From: Rutidosis leptorrhynchoides | Lineage: Eukaryota > Streptophyta > Magnoliopsida > Asterales > Asteraceae | NCBI RefSeq assembly: GCF_046630445.1 | Contig: NC_092334.1 | Span: 108,325,001 to 108,389,000 of the forward strand | Direction of reading: 5' to 3' | DNA: 64,000 bases | Shown here: in pieces, positions 32,607-45,371 of the stretch | Numbering within the stretch: the stretch's first letter is position 1 | Layout of the letters: the number at the start of each line of letters is the position of its first letter | Program-made: the position numbers and the translations under genes | The notes under the pieces: generated by a model | Seen by the model: the letters and a program-made list of their open reading frames with translations, nothing else | The model's database searches: none | What the model was told of the DNA's origin: nothing

Positions 32607-32812
32607 TCCTACTTATCGGCCGGAGGTCCACTCAGAAGCAATCTCTCTATCCGTCGAGTAGAGAGAGAGATGATTTTCTCTACTTTTGACTTCACTATAA
32701 GTGGAGAAACGACTTGTCTTTATTCTCGGATAGAGGAAAGATTGTCTATATCTCACCTCCCTCATACACCACTTATGTGGTATTGTGTTTTGTTGTTGTT
32801 TATCTAAAGTCA

Positions 32813-33884
32813 AGAAGCCAAATTATATCAAATATCATGTGGTTACATGTATACTAACTGATATGATTTTGAGATCCTCAAGATTTGGTTCATTTGACAT
32901 ATGGATGGTGATATTTATATCATCATTTATATCCACCATAAATTTGGATTGTTAAGTTGTACAATACAACTTTGTTAATGTAGTTAGCTCTTTTTGAAAC
33001 GGTATGAGCAGACCACTTAAGCAGATAGCTAGACTATTCAAGTAGTCAAAAATGTCAATTCTTTTAATAAAAATGGTTGTATTCCTTTTTTTTAAGTTCT
33101 TATTCCTTTACACCTTGATCGATTACTTGATAAAATGTAAGAAGGTTTTCTATATAATTATAAAGGGTCAGTGTGTTGGTGTGTCGTTGGGTGAGTACCA
33201 CGTGTCAAAGATACTAACAATCGCATTAACGAATCGCATTAACGTATGTAGGTATATGTCTTCAATATCAAACATGTAGATTAAATTCATACGGCTGTGG
33301 AAGATAAAATACAAGTCTTTACTAATATCAAACACACTTGCACTTGTGACATACTTCATAATATTTTAAAATTAGAACTGTAAATTTACTAGCATAGTAA
33401 ACATAATACAACTCTGGTCAATAACAAAGTTGATTAACATCACTTAAAGTCTGAATTTACTAACACTATTATCCAAAATACTTATAATCGGATTAGGCCA
33501 ACTATTTTTATCTAAAAGAGTTACTGATAAATTTTGAATGTTATGTAATTGTACACATTGGACTGAATGTGCAACAAACGTTTTTTGTTGAAATCAAAAT
33601 GCACATATACAACTAATCCAAGGAGCAATTATGCACGTACCGTGAATGATCAATCGAATAAGATTCCTATTCCAAAAGTGTAACCAAACAACCTATTTTA
33701 ATTCCAAAATCACCACACAAAGCATTTAAGGAAACATCCATATTCTCTATTTCTCTAATATCTAATACACATTTCCTCTTACAAGTTACACCCTCCCACT
33801 TTTTCCCCAAAAAAATAATTCTCTCATACAACAAAAACAAATGATACAACATAAAATGCAATTCATTATTACTTCGCACAAACA
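32813..33884. other. Intergenic, copy C of the diverged module
   Basis: No gene. 32813-33340 repeats the module of copies A and B. 33840-33884 is probably the CABIN1 3' UTR; a polyadenylation site was not identified. Confidence 0.5.
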
Positions 33885-36800
33885 TCAACTTTTAGTACAA
33901 TCTGCTCCTTCTGCTCTCCGAGTCTCATCGGAGTTATTTGTTGCCACATCAGCACTGTCGAAAGGGAGCAGAATTGGGACGGCTGATAAATCTTTGCTAT
34001 TTTCAACAACAGGATCCTCATTTGGGTGGTTGCAGGCAACGGAAGGAGGAGTTATAGGTTCGGGTTCTTGCAATGAAGCAGAACCATCGGCACCAGTAAC
34101 AATGGTGTCGGGCTTAAAAGACAAATTCTCGGTATTTTTATTTGCAGTGGCAGAATTAGGGTCCACATTTGTCGCAGTAGTCGGCCGAGCAGTCTCCTTT
34201 GTTATCGAAACGCCATCTGCATCTTTAGCTGTACCAAAGAAAAATGTTAAAACCAGTAAACGCGCTCTTATCATTACAATTTATATTAATGAATAGTAAA
34301 ATTATACTTTCTATTGATATATATATATATTTAATTAATATTGAAATGTTATTAAGAGATAAATATAAATAAGAGATTAATAAATAAATAAAAAGTGACC
34401 GGATAGAAAAAAGAGAACCTGTCTGACTAATGACAGCAGAGTGCCTAGCGAGAGACGGAGACGTAGACGTACTTCCACCACCTTTCTTCATTTTTGACTG
34501 CAGTAGACAAACGATAAGATACCATACGCGTGAAACCTTTATCATTTTCGTCAGGTTTATTTAATAAAGTAATGCACAGATTGAATTAAATACTTAAAAA
34601 CTTCATACCTTTACAGTCTCTTCACAGTACTTTATAATAACTGATACATTTGTATAGCAATGTCCATGCAGCAATGTATAAGCCCACAAGAGAAGCTTCT
34701 TTGCAGTATTTGTTTCAGTTATGTCAACTGCATTTTGAATATGGCCCTCTGTTGGTTGCTGACATGGCACTACGTAGAGATGTAGACAAGACGGTACCGA
34801 TGCACAAGAGGAGTCTTTATAGAAATTATAACACGATTTAAGCAACGTAGTGGCGGTTTCGAAATTTTCTTCTGAAGGTTTCTTAATTGCCACATCTTTG
34901 ATTTTTGACAACAATGAATTCCATTTATTTTCCATAATTTTCAGATGATTTGGATCCTCAAATGATGATTGCCAAAGTTCTTCTGTGTGCAGATCGATAC
35001 AAAGTAACTGAGTGTTAACAGAACCAGTGTCTAAAGGACTTGTGACGTAAGATTCGGTTGAGAATCGGGAATTTAAAGGTGTTATTGAAGCCAGACTGGT
35101 TACAAGACATCGGCACCAAGCCATGGAAATATGTTTGTGAACTTTAGCACAGTTGCTATTTGACAACTTCGGGTTTTTCAAGCGTTTTCTCATTTTCTCG
35201 TTTATTCCCTCAAGAGTTTCCAACCTACTGTTTGTCTCTAATATTTGAATGTACTTGAAAAGATACCTGTATGAAACAAAAGAATTGTATCGAGTAGAGG
35301 TGACATTTATTAGACATTTACGTATACATCTGTCAATTTCATTAACTCAAATAAATCAAGCATATAAACAAATAAGAAAGGTAAAGACTTGATAGAAACA
35401 GGTCTAATAGATCTCGCCTAAAGTTTTCCCAAAAAAAAGGATTAATACTAGCAACCCAACCGGCCCAAAGTGTTATCTTGATGTGATTGCTAAATCAATT
35501 ATGTTAGAAAAGTAGATTATTATTATTATTGATACAACATAGATCATATTGAACAAACAAACTATTTACTAAATAAACTCAATAATACTGATCAAATGGT
35601 TCGGGCCAACCCAACCCATTACCCAGCACAATGATGACTGAACCCATCCATTTTGCAACCTTTTGTATGTAATGTAAAAAAGCAGGGATTAGTACAAATG
35701 ATCGAGAATTCTTTAGGCGTAACTTACCCAAATAAGCTACTTCCAGATAATTCTTGGCACTTTACTTCAGGCAAACTGCAAATATCTGACCACAAATTCA
35801 TCTGCTCCATATACAAAGAGAACATTTTTTCTAAAAGATGCTCTAAAGAAAGGTTATTAGTGCTTGCGCCATTCTCAATTTGGTTAATGGAGGATACTAG
35901 GCCCTTGATGTACCTCCCAAGAGCTACAGGAACAAGATCTTCAAGACACACTGAAAACTGCATTTGTACATAATCGATTAAAAATCATTTCAGGAGTAGG
36001 AATAAAATCAGAACCAGTAACTAAGAAACATCACTTCAATTATGACCAAATATGTTAACACTGTCAAGAATATCATATAGCAGAATAGTTTAACTTATTA
36101 TTTCCATTCGAAATGAGTTTTACAAGTGCACTTTTATTCCGATTCGCTAAAACGCAACTGAAGGGGTTACTGAAGGGGTTAATTGGTGAAACGGGTCACC
36201 GAAATGAAGGTAAAAAACAGCATACTGTTCCCAGCATTTTGATTTCAGCTAAATAAATCGAAATAGAATCTTTGAAATGTTATTATCGAAGTACTTCAAA
36301 TTATATATATGTTTCAAAAAAAGAGCATACCCGTTTATCTGCCCGGATAGATATATAAGCTCGTTCAAGGGTTGATATATCCCCAGTCTCCTCCAAAAGC
36401 TTCATGTAGAACAAAATATACTTCCTGATGCAAGTTATAAATTTACGACTACTTTCTGCTAAGTAAACTTCAAGAACTTTCCTATTACCACTTATAACAG
36501 GTGTTTTGCGCCTGTACCCCAAGAAAATGAAATTGATTAGATACATCTTATTCAATACTAATTCTCAGGATAATATTAGATTAAATTCCAATAACTGTAA
36601 AACAGATAAAAACAAGTTAATATGTAAGCTAATTTCCTTGAACGAAAGAGAGATATTATTCTTAGCTTGAGACTTTTATAAAGTTGAGAACTTTTACCTT
36701 CCCTTTTTGACCGTACTATCAATCTCCCACATGTTAATTGTAAAAGAAGATCGGGATGACTTAAAGCAAAAAGAAAGTTGATCTTTTGCCTTCTCTAGAT

Positions 36801-39800
36801 CCCCACTCCCGCCCTTTTTATATAGCCCTTGAGAAAGCATATATCGAGCTCTGTGAAAATGCTTGAGATCCCCCTCCACACAAATTTGTAATGCAGAAAG
36901 GCAATCGCTGTAAAGCAAATTCCATACATCTCCTAAATCACTCTGTGTGTAGCTTACGTTCTCAGAATTTGTTCCCGTGTTCGGATTGTCAACATTTTCG
37001 GCGTTTATTTTATCAAGAATATTCATGACAGTCTCCTTGGTTGATTGGCTAAAAGCATGCACTGCAGCAATCTGAGGGGGAGAAAAAAAGAACAATGCCC
37101 AACTTTAATAGGAATTCTAAGAAAATCATGTGTCAAGAGTATACCTGGCAATTGAGACCCATCTTAGATTTGGGTCAAGCTTTCGGGTCCATTGGGTCTT
37201 GAAAAAATAGAAGGATGGGATCCAATATAGACCCATCTTAAGCCCATTAATATAGACCCATCTTAAGATTGGTCTCGACCCAACCCGACTCGTTTGCTAG
37301 CCATGGTCAAGAGGAATAATGGAAGATATACAAACGAAAATAAACCTTTAAGGCTTCCTTATCATTTTGCCCACATGACCAGAGTAACTTCAAGCGTGAA
37401 GCATGCATTCTATAAAACGGATCTACAGCTGATGGATTTAGAACCATAGCTTTCTCATAGTATGCAAAGGATGTTTGGCGTGAGTATCTAAGCTTTTCAC
37501 TAAGTTTTCCCAAGTAATAAACGTGGGACCAATCTTCCCTGTTAAACAAAATTGTCAGTCAAAGGTAAATTAGAAAACTAGAATGAAAAACAGATATGAA
37601 GATAGCAATACTTCTGTGCAAAGGCCTGCTCAAAATGCTTCATAGAGTTCTGACAAAAGATTGTCCATTCAGCATCTTTTACAGGTAAATTCAATCTCTG
37701 ATCATAAATTGGCACCACATTCTGAATGCCATCATAATACACCAGCGCCAATAGATCATGAATCTCCCCCTGAAATCATTACAAATCCATCATTTGGCTG
37801 TTTATCTCAAACTACCACACAGTTTGACTTTTTCAATTTCCAAAAAACCAAATTGAAATTGTAATAAATGTAAGAATGTGGAGTCAAACCTGCTGGACGG
37901 GTGTTTTTGCTAAAGCTAACGTCATTAAGAAACACCGCCTACTCCTCCTACGACTTACATCAACTCTTTGAGCAAAAGTTGCATTCTTCCTCCAGCCTAT
38001 AACGTTTATCTGCTTACTGCCATCATTCAGCAACAAATCTACTTCCTGCAAAATAGAAATCAGATAGCTACATTACATTCATACAAACTCTGACTATCAT
38101 GTATGTTATATTCATTAAAGCAAGTATTGGTTCAGAACATGGTAGTATTATGATACCTCGTCATAAATGGTTGCAAGACGTTGCCAGCTCTCAAAACGCA
38201 GAGGATTAAACAGCAAATCATATTTAAAGAGCTTTGCAGTTTGCTGTACAAACTCTTCACCTTCTTTAGTGAGCACAAACCCAGCCCATTTATCGGTAGC
38301 ACTCATTTCCTCTGACTGAGCAAGGAGATAATACAAGTTGCGATATACATCCATATATGGTTCAGAGCTACAAAAATGAAGGTAACATGAATTTAAAAAA
38401 CTACTTATATAAAGCTTTAAGGACTGTATAAAAGCACATACCTTTCTGTACTTGTAAGTTGCTGTTTAAGAACTGAACCATCTTGATATACAAAGTTCAT
38501 GATAGCATCCTGAAACCCATCAGATCCAGCCTCTTCTGAGAGTTTATTTTCACATAGACCTGGGTCATCTAAGAACTTGTCTATTGCGTTTCCATCAAGT
38601 ACATTATCAGGTGGTTGTGGAAAATGCTTGCGTATGGCTCTTAATACTCTTCGTAATTTAACCAATCCAGTTTTCTGAATAAAGAAATACAAGGAACTTA
38701 TATAACATAAAAAGGAAGCACAATGAAAAAGTAAAAAAAGATACAGGAAACGGAATATGAGAAACTCACAGATGAAGCCTTGGCATATGGAAGAATATAC
38801 TGGAACACATCTGCACATTGTTCTTTAGTTTGATAATCTCCACGGCTTGTATTTTTGTGCATGGATAGATCATCTTCATATGATGAATCAGATCTAAGAT
38901 GCAAGCCATACAAACAAAAAAAGCATTGATCTAAAGCGGTGTCGATTTCAATCTCAAGATCCTCTTTTTCCTCTTCAGTTAGTTGTTTTCCAGATTCAAG
39001 CAATTGATTATTTGGCTCTTTTTCGTCTTTCCCAGAATCATCAACATCTAACTTACCATTGTCAGTCACACTTTTAGTGCCATCATGTTTGTTGAATTCT
39101 AACTCATTTGAGTCATTCCCAGAACTTTTGGTACAATCTTCTTGGGGAATTTGATCATCATACTGCGTGTTTATAGAGGTTGACTTAAGCTTCATGTCTA
39201 AATGCAAAAGATGCTTTATTGCAAGTTTAAGAAACGTTCCTTCTTCTTCTCCATCACCACTTGCACAGCAAAGACCATATTCAGCAAGCATCTCATGGAT
39301 TGCAATTGTTAACTCAACCTGAAATTTAAAAAAAATAATTAAAAAAAAAAAACTATGTCAGACAAATAACTGGTAGAGCAAATCCAGTTCGTCGCGTGCA
39401 AGAGATGTGCCTACTTGAGTCTTGATAGGAACAATAGGATTCAGATGTTGAAGTCTAAAAAATGCAATGGCAGCGTCTACAAAAGAGCATTTTCCACTTT
39501 GTTCTTTATCATTCAGATCGTCCACTCCTAAAGATTTCTTAGAAAAGCATACGCTTGCTATATGAGACATAACTGCTAGCAGCAAAGATTGGATATCACC
39601 AATGATTCTCATTGGAAAAACAGACCCATCCTGTGAGCAACAAAGGTACATAAATATATGCAGTCTATAGATTTTTTAAGAGGTATCAGCAATCAACAAC
39701 ATATAATATAGTAAAGGGGTTCATTGTCAACATAATAATAATAATTCTATTAAAAGATGGAGTAATATTCAACTTACAATACTTTCACAAGAACTGATAG

Positions 39801-42782
39801 AGTTCTTCAGCTCAAGGGTACATCGGGAAATTGCCTTTATTTCTTCAGATAACAAGGGATGCAAACATGTATTCGAGTCATCGGTTAATTCGGTTTCGGA
39901 CTGTTTCATCTGTTCTTCCACACCATTTGCAGCCATGAGAAGTTGCAATTTTTGTCTGTGACATCTTAAAAGAACATTGGTGTCCACTGGTTTTGAGCTT
40001 TCACATGCTTTAATTAGAACATTCAGAGCAGATAATTCAGGTGAATTAACTCCTGCACCATCTTTGTTAAGAACAGATGAAACAGCAACATGATCATCTT
40101 TCATGAAGAACAAAAGAGGAGCAAGCAAACTAACGATCTGCGAGTGCAAATCCTTTTCAATCATGTCACTTATAGTGTTTTTCATTAAAAAATCAACCTC
40201 TAATAGGTTGATTGCATGCAGAACCCAATCAATAGTCAACTCGTTCATTACTTTTAAGTGTGGCAGACTTATGGAACCAAGGGCAATCTTGTCATTAGCT
40301 GTAAACAAAGCCAATGCAACACCAAACTCTTTTCGAGCTTTCTCCTTGTCATCACTATAAATTGACAACTTTCCACTTAACCAGAAATAGCGGGCCCAAA
40401 AGGCCCGTTTACTGTCCAACAAAGAACCAATAGAAGCACCGTCAGATGGAAAATCTAAAGCTACCGATTCGATTACTTTACAAAGATGAAAAGATGCACT
40501 CGACATGAAATCGTTCGATGTTGATGGGTCCGGTGATCGTATCCCAAAGTCATAAGACAATTCAGCAAGAAATAGGCTGCATTCAGTGGTCCTAGTCTCC
40601 CTCGAATTCCTTATCAGTTTTTCTAACTCTAAAAACTTTACAAATGTATCCTCATACACAACTTCTCTACGTGCAATCTCTTCTAATAGCAAATGGCCTA
40701 AATGATATGCACCAAAATTATGTGATGCTTCACACACAAACCTAGAAACTTCCCTAGACTCACCATTTCTGGTATTAGTCACAGCCTCTGAGCATTTTGG
40801 AACATCTGATTTAACCAAGATAAACGGTTCAAGCAGTTGAGGAACAAGTTTGACTAGATCCTTGTTGACTGTAAAATCTGATTCTTCCTTATCATGTTTC
40901 CGACTCCTAAGTCGACTACTGCGTCTCTCTTTGTTTGGTTCTTCATCCATACTGTTATCTGTGTTAACAGGCTCAACTACCTCGTTTTCCTTTTCATTAT
41001 AAGTATCTGTATCTATACTAGAAGGCAGATTTACAACTAACCTAATGTCTGCACTTATGTAAGATTCATCAGCCCCATTTTTGGAATCTCCATCATTTAA
41101 CGAATTCAAAATCTCCAAAATTTCACCAGCTAATGCTGTCCAAGAAGCTACTGGAAGATGCAGGATGATATTCTGATTTAACCTTTTAGTTGCTCTACTG
41201 TCATCTGGATCATGATTTGTAGTCTTTCGTTTGTCCATAAATTTAAGTCGTACATGATGTGGCTCCAATTTATCTATACCTCGTGGAGTAAACGGAACTG
41301 TTTCGGACTCTTCAATCACTTTTTTGACATGTAATGCACGCGAATGTGATGGCCAATGCCGTAAAATTAGATCAGCAACCAATAAACAAGCAACCTCATC
41401 ACCAATGGCAATAAGAACTTCCAACAGCTTCTCCATACAATTCCCTAAACGCATCAGCCAAAAACAGAACAAGCGCATAAATCTTCAATATAATGCATGT
41501 GAAAACGGGTACTAACCTATGCAAAAATAAGGATGAAATTTGAACACTTACAGTTATTGGGGCTACATAAAAGACCTTGCTCAAATGCCCAACGAGAGAT
41601 GCTCAACAAGCCCATTGAGCATGACAATGCCCCCAACTGATTCCACACTACAGAATCTTTGCAGTCAATATCTACAGCTTGAAGGTAGCACTGTAATGCA
41701 CTTTCTTGATGTGTGTGATCTTGTTGAAGAAATACAGTGGCCAGATTTTTTAGTGTTAAGAATCTGTCAACAAACAAACACATACACACCAAAGGTAGTT
41801 CAATATACTTTAGGAAGATATATACCTCTCTGTAGCTTATAAAACACTTTATATAATTACCAGAGAGCTTTGATGCACTAAAAGAATGTTTTACCCCTAA
41901 CGAAAATATGCTACATAAAACATTTGAACCTTAAGAGTTAACCTAAGGAGCTTTATACAGTAGGATATAGTTACATTAACTTTATCAGGTTACTGGCTAT
42001 TTTTTGCAGCCATTAAAACTAATAGGGTTTAGATGTGAATTTACAGATCAGATCGTATAAGTGGACAACCCTAAGTACCGAACCATAAGGTGCAATACGG
42101 CCACCAATTTCCATTTCAAAACTAAACTACAGCTGAACAGCTTAAAATGATAAATTAACTAACCTCAGTTGCAACAAATGGCCATCACTACCACCATCAT
42201 CAACCTGACATCATATAGAGAGTAAACCAATTGTTAAAAATGACGATCGTATTATCAAGTTGATAAATAGACATATAAGATTTGTGTAAACAATTCTAGC
42301 CTGGCCATTTGGAAGAAGAGGATCTTCTAACACGCTTTCGAACAATTCACGAGCCTTTTCGTACTCCTTGGCTTGTAATTTCAATAGTCCTTCTTGATAT
42401 ATTTGCGATAGACGAAACTCCTAGTGGTGCAAAATGCACATAAAATCAATCAAATTATACACATACGAAATGAATATATGTTAATATAATATTGATGCAG
42501 TAGGACAAATTATGTGTATATATACATAACAACTGTATCTAGTAACAATTTATGTATGTACGTATGAATATATACATATACATACAAATTCATGGTAATT
42601 AGGGTTTACCTGAGCTTCTTTGGTAGGGGCAAGGGGTTCCCACTGGTGTTTGGACTCTGTATCGTCATTAATAGCTGCAATTGAAAACTGAAAAACAAAT
42701 TTAAATGAAATTAACAACAGAAATTGATAAAAATTGTATGAAAAATCGAAAAAATTGAAGAATTAAAGAAGGAGAGTACCAT
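33885..42782 (-). CDS. CABIN1: CABIN1 homologue, TPR subunit of the HIRA histone chaperone complex
   Basis: Nineteen exons on the minus strand (high to low): 42780-42782, 42610-42687, 42301-42420, 42164-42204, 41552-41763, 39778-41444, 39415-39630, 38770-39318, 38442-38674, 38157-38367, 37890-38045, 37612-37769, 37346-37538, 36698-37071, 36331-36511, 35728-35957, 34609-35266, 34419-34497, 33885-34228. They sum to 5703 bp (1900 residues) with every junction in phase. All introns read GT-AG except the third (GC-AG, CAG|GCTAG). Exon 1 contributes only the ATG. TPR-like helices lie at ~30-190 and ~1214-1275; a basic [10 protein letters not shown] near residue 325 could be a nuclear signal; the last ~110 residues look disordered. 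In Arabidopsis the homologue (At4g32820) acts with HIRA and UBN in replication-independent H3.3 deposition. The start MFSIAAIND, then [11 protein letters not shown], supports the call. No frame break was found. Confidence 0.93.
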
Positions 42783-44804
42783 AATAACGTTGTTCGATCT
42801 TGGGAACTTGAGTTGGGTCTTCCCAATTTCTCACCGATTATTTAGGCGGGTATGTGCCTTCATTCTTTTGCAGTGTTTTTTGCTTCTTACATTTTCGTTT
42901 TTATACCCTCGAGTTTGGTTTTTGTTGTTTTTGTCCTTTCCTTTTCGGTATTTACATAAGTTCCCCTTGTACTTTCTATCATATTTGAAGCTCGACGAAA
43001 AACTGAATTTTTTAAAATTCAAAAAATAATCATCAGTATCAGTATCACTATTCACATTAAAAGAGAGTCTTGATTATGTAATAAATATTTGAGAAAACCC
43101 TTTAATCACCGTTAGATTAGAAAATTACGTTATAATACCTCTTAATCTAACGATCATTAATCATTCACAAAAAATATTAGATAATAATTCAATTTTAAAT
43201 TCACTCTATCTCTAAAATACCTTTAATCATCTCTAAATCAATTTATGCGTGTCTTTAATGTCATCTTCGGTTTACCCTCAATACGTTCTTAGAAACTGCC
43301 CCCGAAGGGTTTTTACAGCTTCACTTATCATGTTCTCCATCGCATAACTAATTTTGCATCTTCACATACTGCAACCATACCTCCTTCGTCGCCACCAAAT
43401 CCCCATTGACAACATTATCATCTTCGGATAAAATTGAATTTGAGGGGATCTGCCCAATGGGTTCATATACTTACGCTTCAATTTGTTGGTGATTTTAGCA
43501 TGATCCAACGTCATTTTAGCTGATTGGATTGCTAAGTTGAAGTGCTCGAACCATTGAAACGCTACACGGATTTTAGGAGTGTGGAGTACACGTTCGTAAA
43601 GTGTAAAATGATTTGAGGATATGTCAGTGAGCTTGGAAATAACATTTGGAACTTAAGAAATGCGAAACACGACTTGAAAAGAATGTGAAACGCGACTTGA
43701 AAGGCTTAACACACTTGAAAATAAGCTTAAACTTAATTTTCGTGTGCAGTAGCATTAAGCCGCGGCGCGACTCTTGGGCCCGCGGCGCGGCTTAAGGCAT
43801 GATTTCAAGGTCGAGAGTTTTTGCATGTTTGGAAGTGTTTTGCTTTGTTAGTCCGCGGCGAGGCTCCTGGACCCGCGGCGCGGCTTAACACTGAACTCGC
43901 TGAAAAGGTGTCTTTTCAACCCAAAAGGCACATTTGAACCCCAGACGTTTATGGAGTTGTTCCAGGACATTTATGAACGGTTTTTTCATGTATTTGGACT
44001 TGTTTAAGCACAAATACATGGGTGTGACATTCCAAGCATTGTATGGGTTCATACGAAAAGGTGTGACTCTTCAAAGACGCCTTTTGACTCATTATAAATA
44101 TATGGATTCATTTCCATATGAATGCTTAGACATTTTGTACAATGTTCCAGATTTTGAACATGTCTAACACACTTTCAACACAAAACTTACAGATTATACA
44201 ATCTACAATTGCAAGGAACAATTATCTTTTGGTCAAGACGATTGTTCATACTAGTCTTATCCTAATAGTGATTTCGTGTAACCCGTGACCAAGTGGGTCG
44301 AAATACTCTATTAAGAAAGTGTTCACACGATTCTAGTATCAATCCGGTTGTTGATTCTTTACCCACTATTCCAATATTTCTCCAACAATTTAATAGAGTA
44401 ATTGGGAATCAAATCCGGGGTGAATCTGTGAAGAAAAGGACTTTCAAATTGGTGTGAAGTTTGAAGGATTTGATTTGGTATATGGCAGAATTTTATGAAC
44501 TTATGGGATTTAATTTGGATGTGCATAAGGGATTTTAATCATCAAGTTCATGGGTTGAAGATTCTAGTGGTGGATCTACACATTGGTTGAATCTTCATGA
44601 CAAGTACACAATTTCTTATCCTTTATTTTATCATGATGCATATATAAAGATACGGAGTAATATCATGAAATATATGTTAATATTATTAACATACAGTCTA
44701 ACATGATATGAGTATCTTCTAGTTTAATCTTGGAAATTATAATAATAATACATGTGAATGCATGCATAGTGTTTATTATATGGAATTTACTTATATAATG
44801 GGCA
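42783..44804. other. CABIN1 upstream region and unclassified intergenic sequence
   Basis: 42783 to ~42900 should hold the CABIN1 5' UTR and core promoter; no clear TATA box was seen. 43060-44800 has no gene. Two GC-rich double boxes lie at 43755-43795 and 43851-43888 (arms like GCCGCGGCGCG and CGCGGCGCGGC), and a TATAAATATA at 44094 resembles an LTR promoter. The stretch may contain an old LTR, but no ends or target duplication were found. Confidence 0.4.
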
Positions 44805-45366
44805 TGGTATAACGACTCATCCTAATCCATCAGGACGAATACATTACATTTGGTTACATCGCGAGGTACTTGACCTCTATATGATACATTTTACAAACAT
44901 TGCATTCGTTTTTAAAAGACAGACTTTCATTACATCGAAAGTTGACGACATGCATACCATTTCATAATATATCCAACTATAATTGACTTAATAATAATTC
45001 TGATGAACTCAACGACTCGAATGCAACGTCTTTTGAAATATGTCGTGAATGACTCCAAGTAATATCTCTAAAGTGAGCAAATGCACAGCGAAAGATTTCT
45101 TTCAAACCTGAGAATAAACATGCTTTCAAGTGTCAACTAAAAGGTTGGTGAGTTCATTAGTTTATCATAATCGATCATTTTCATCATTTTAATAGACCAC
45201 AAGATTTTCATTTTCATTTCTTATAAATATACGTCCCATGCATAGAGACAAAAATCATTCATATGGATTGAACACCTGGTAACTGACATTAACAAGATGC
45301 ATATAAGAATATCCCCTATCATTCCGGGACATCCATCGGACATGATAAAAACAACATCGAAGTACT
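44805..45366 (-). mobile_element. Minus-strand LTR fragment interrupted by L3
   Basis: Reverse complement of the last ~560 bp of an LTR related to those of L3 and E1 (compare 47300-47858: GCATTCGTTTTTAAAAGAC and TACCTCGCAATG-type strings). The outer end is taken at TGGTATAACGACTC (44805). L3 inserted at 45367-45371 (AAAGC), so the rest of this LTR should lie beyond the window. No primer site flanks it, which suggests a solo or 3' LTR. Confidence 0.75.
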
Positions 45367-45371
45367 AAAGC

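Larger units (their letters stand above)
30841..32610. mobile_element. Mutator-like element with ~260-bp terminal inverted repeats
   Basis: 30841-31102 and 32311-32570 are inverted copies of each other (start ...AGACTTTTTTGCTCAG, inner end ACTTTCATCCAC). The exact outer ends are blurred by (ATT)n, so the target duplication could not be read. Inside are a broken GRF zinc-finger gene (+) and the C-terminal end of a MULE transposase (-), which extends into the right TIR. This is a deletion derivative without the transposase core. Confidence 0.72.
30660..32812 (+). mobile_element. Au-like SINE split by a MULE
   Basis: A 14-bp direct repeat TTTATCTAAAGTCA flanks the segment (30660-30673, 32799-32812), as expected of LINE-driven insertion. 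The right part, 32617-32800, starts CGGCCGGAGG and ends with a GTCTATATCTCACCTCC block, CCACTTATGTGG and a TTGTTGTTG tail, the hallmark of angiosperm Au SINEs. The left part (30674-~30840) has a tRNA-like box B (TTGAATCCC near 30754). The MULE at ~30841-32610 sits between them. Confidence 0.65.

Noticed and set aside
33841-34296. 151-codon plus-strand ORF
   Set aside because: Antisense shadow of the last CABIN1 exon.
39769-41478. Reading 41478 as the start of a separate 569-residue gene
   Set aside because: The first codons are intron sequence; exon 6 starts at 41444 after an AG acceptor and joins exon 5 in phase.
42790-43029. 79-codon plus-strand ORF divergent from CABIN1
   Set aside because: Phe/Leu-rich, no homology, lies in the CABIN1 5' UTR/promoter zone.
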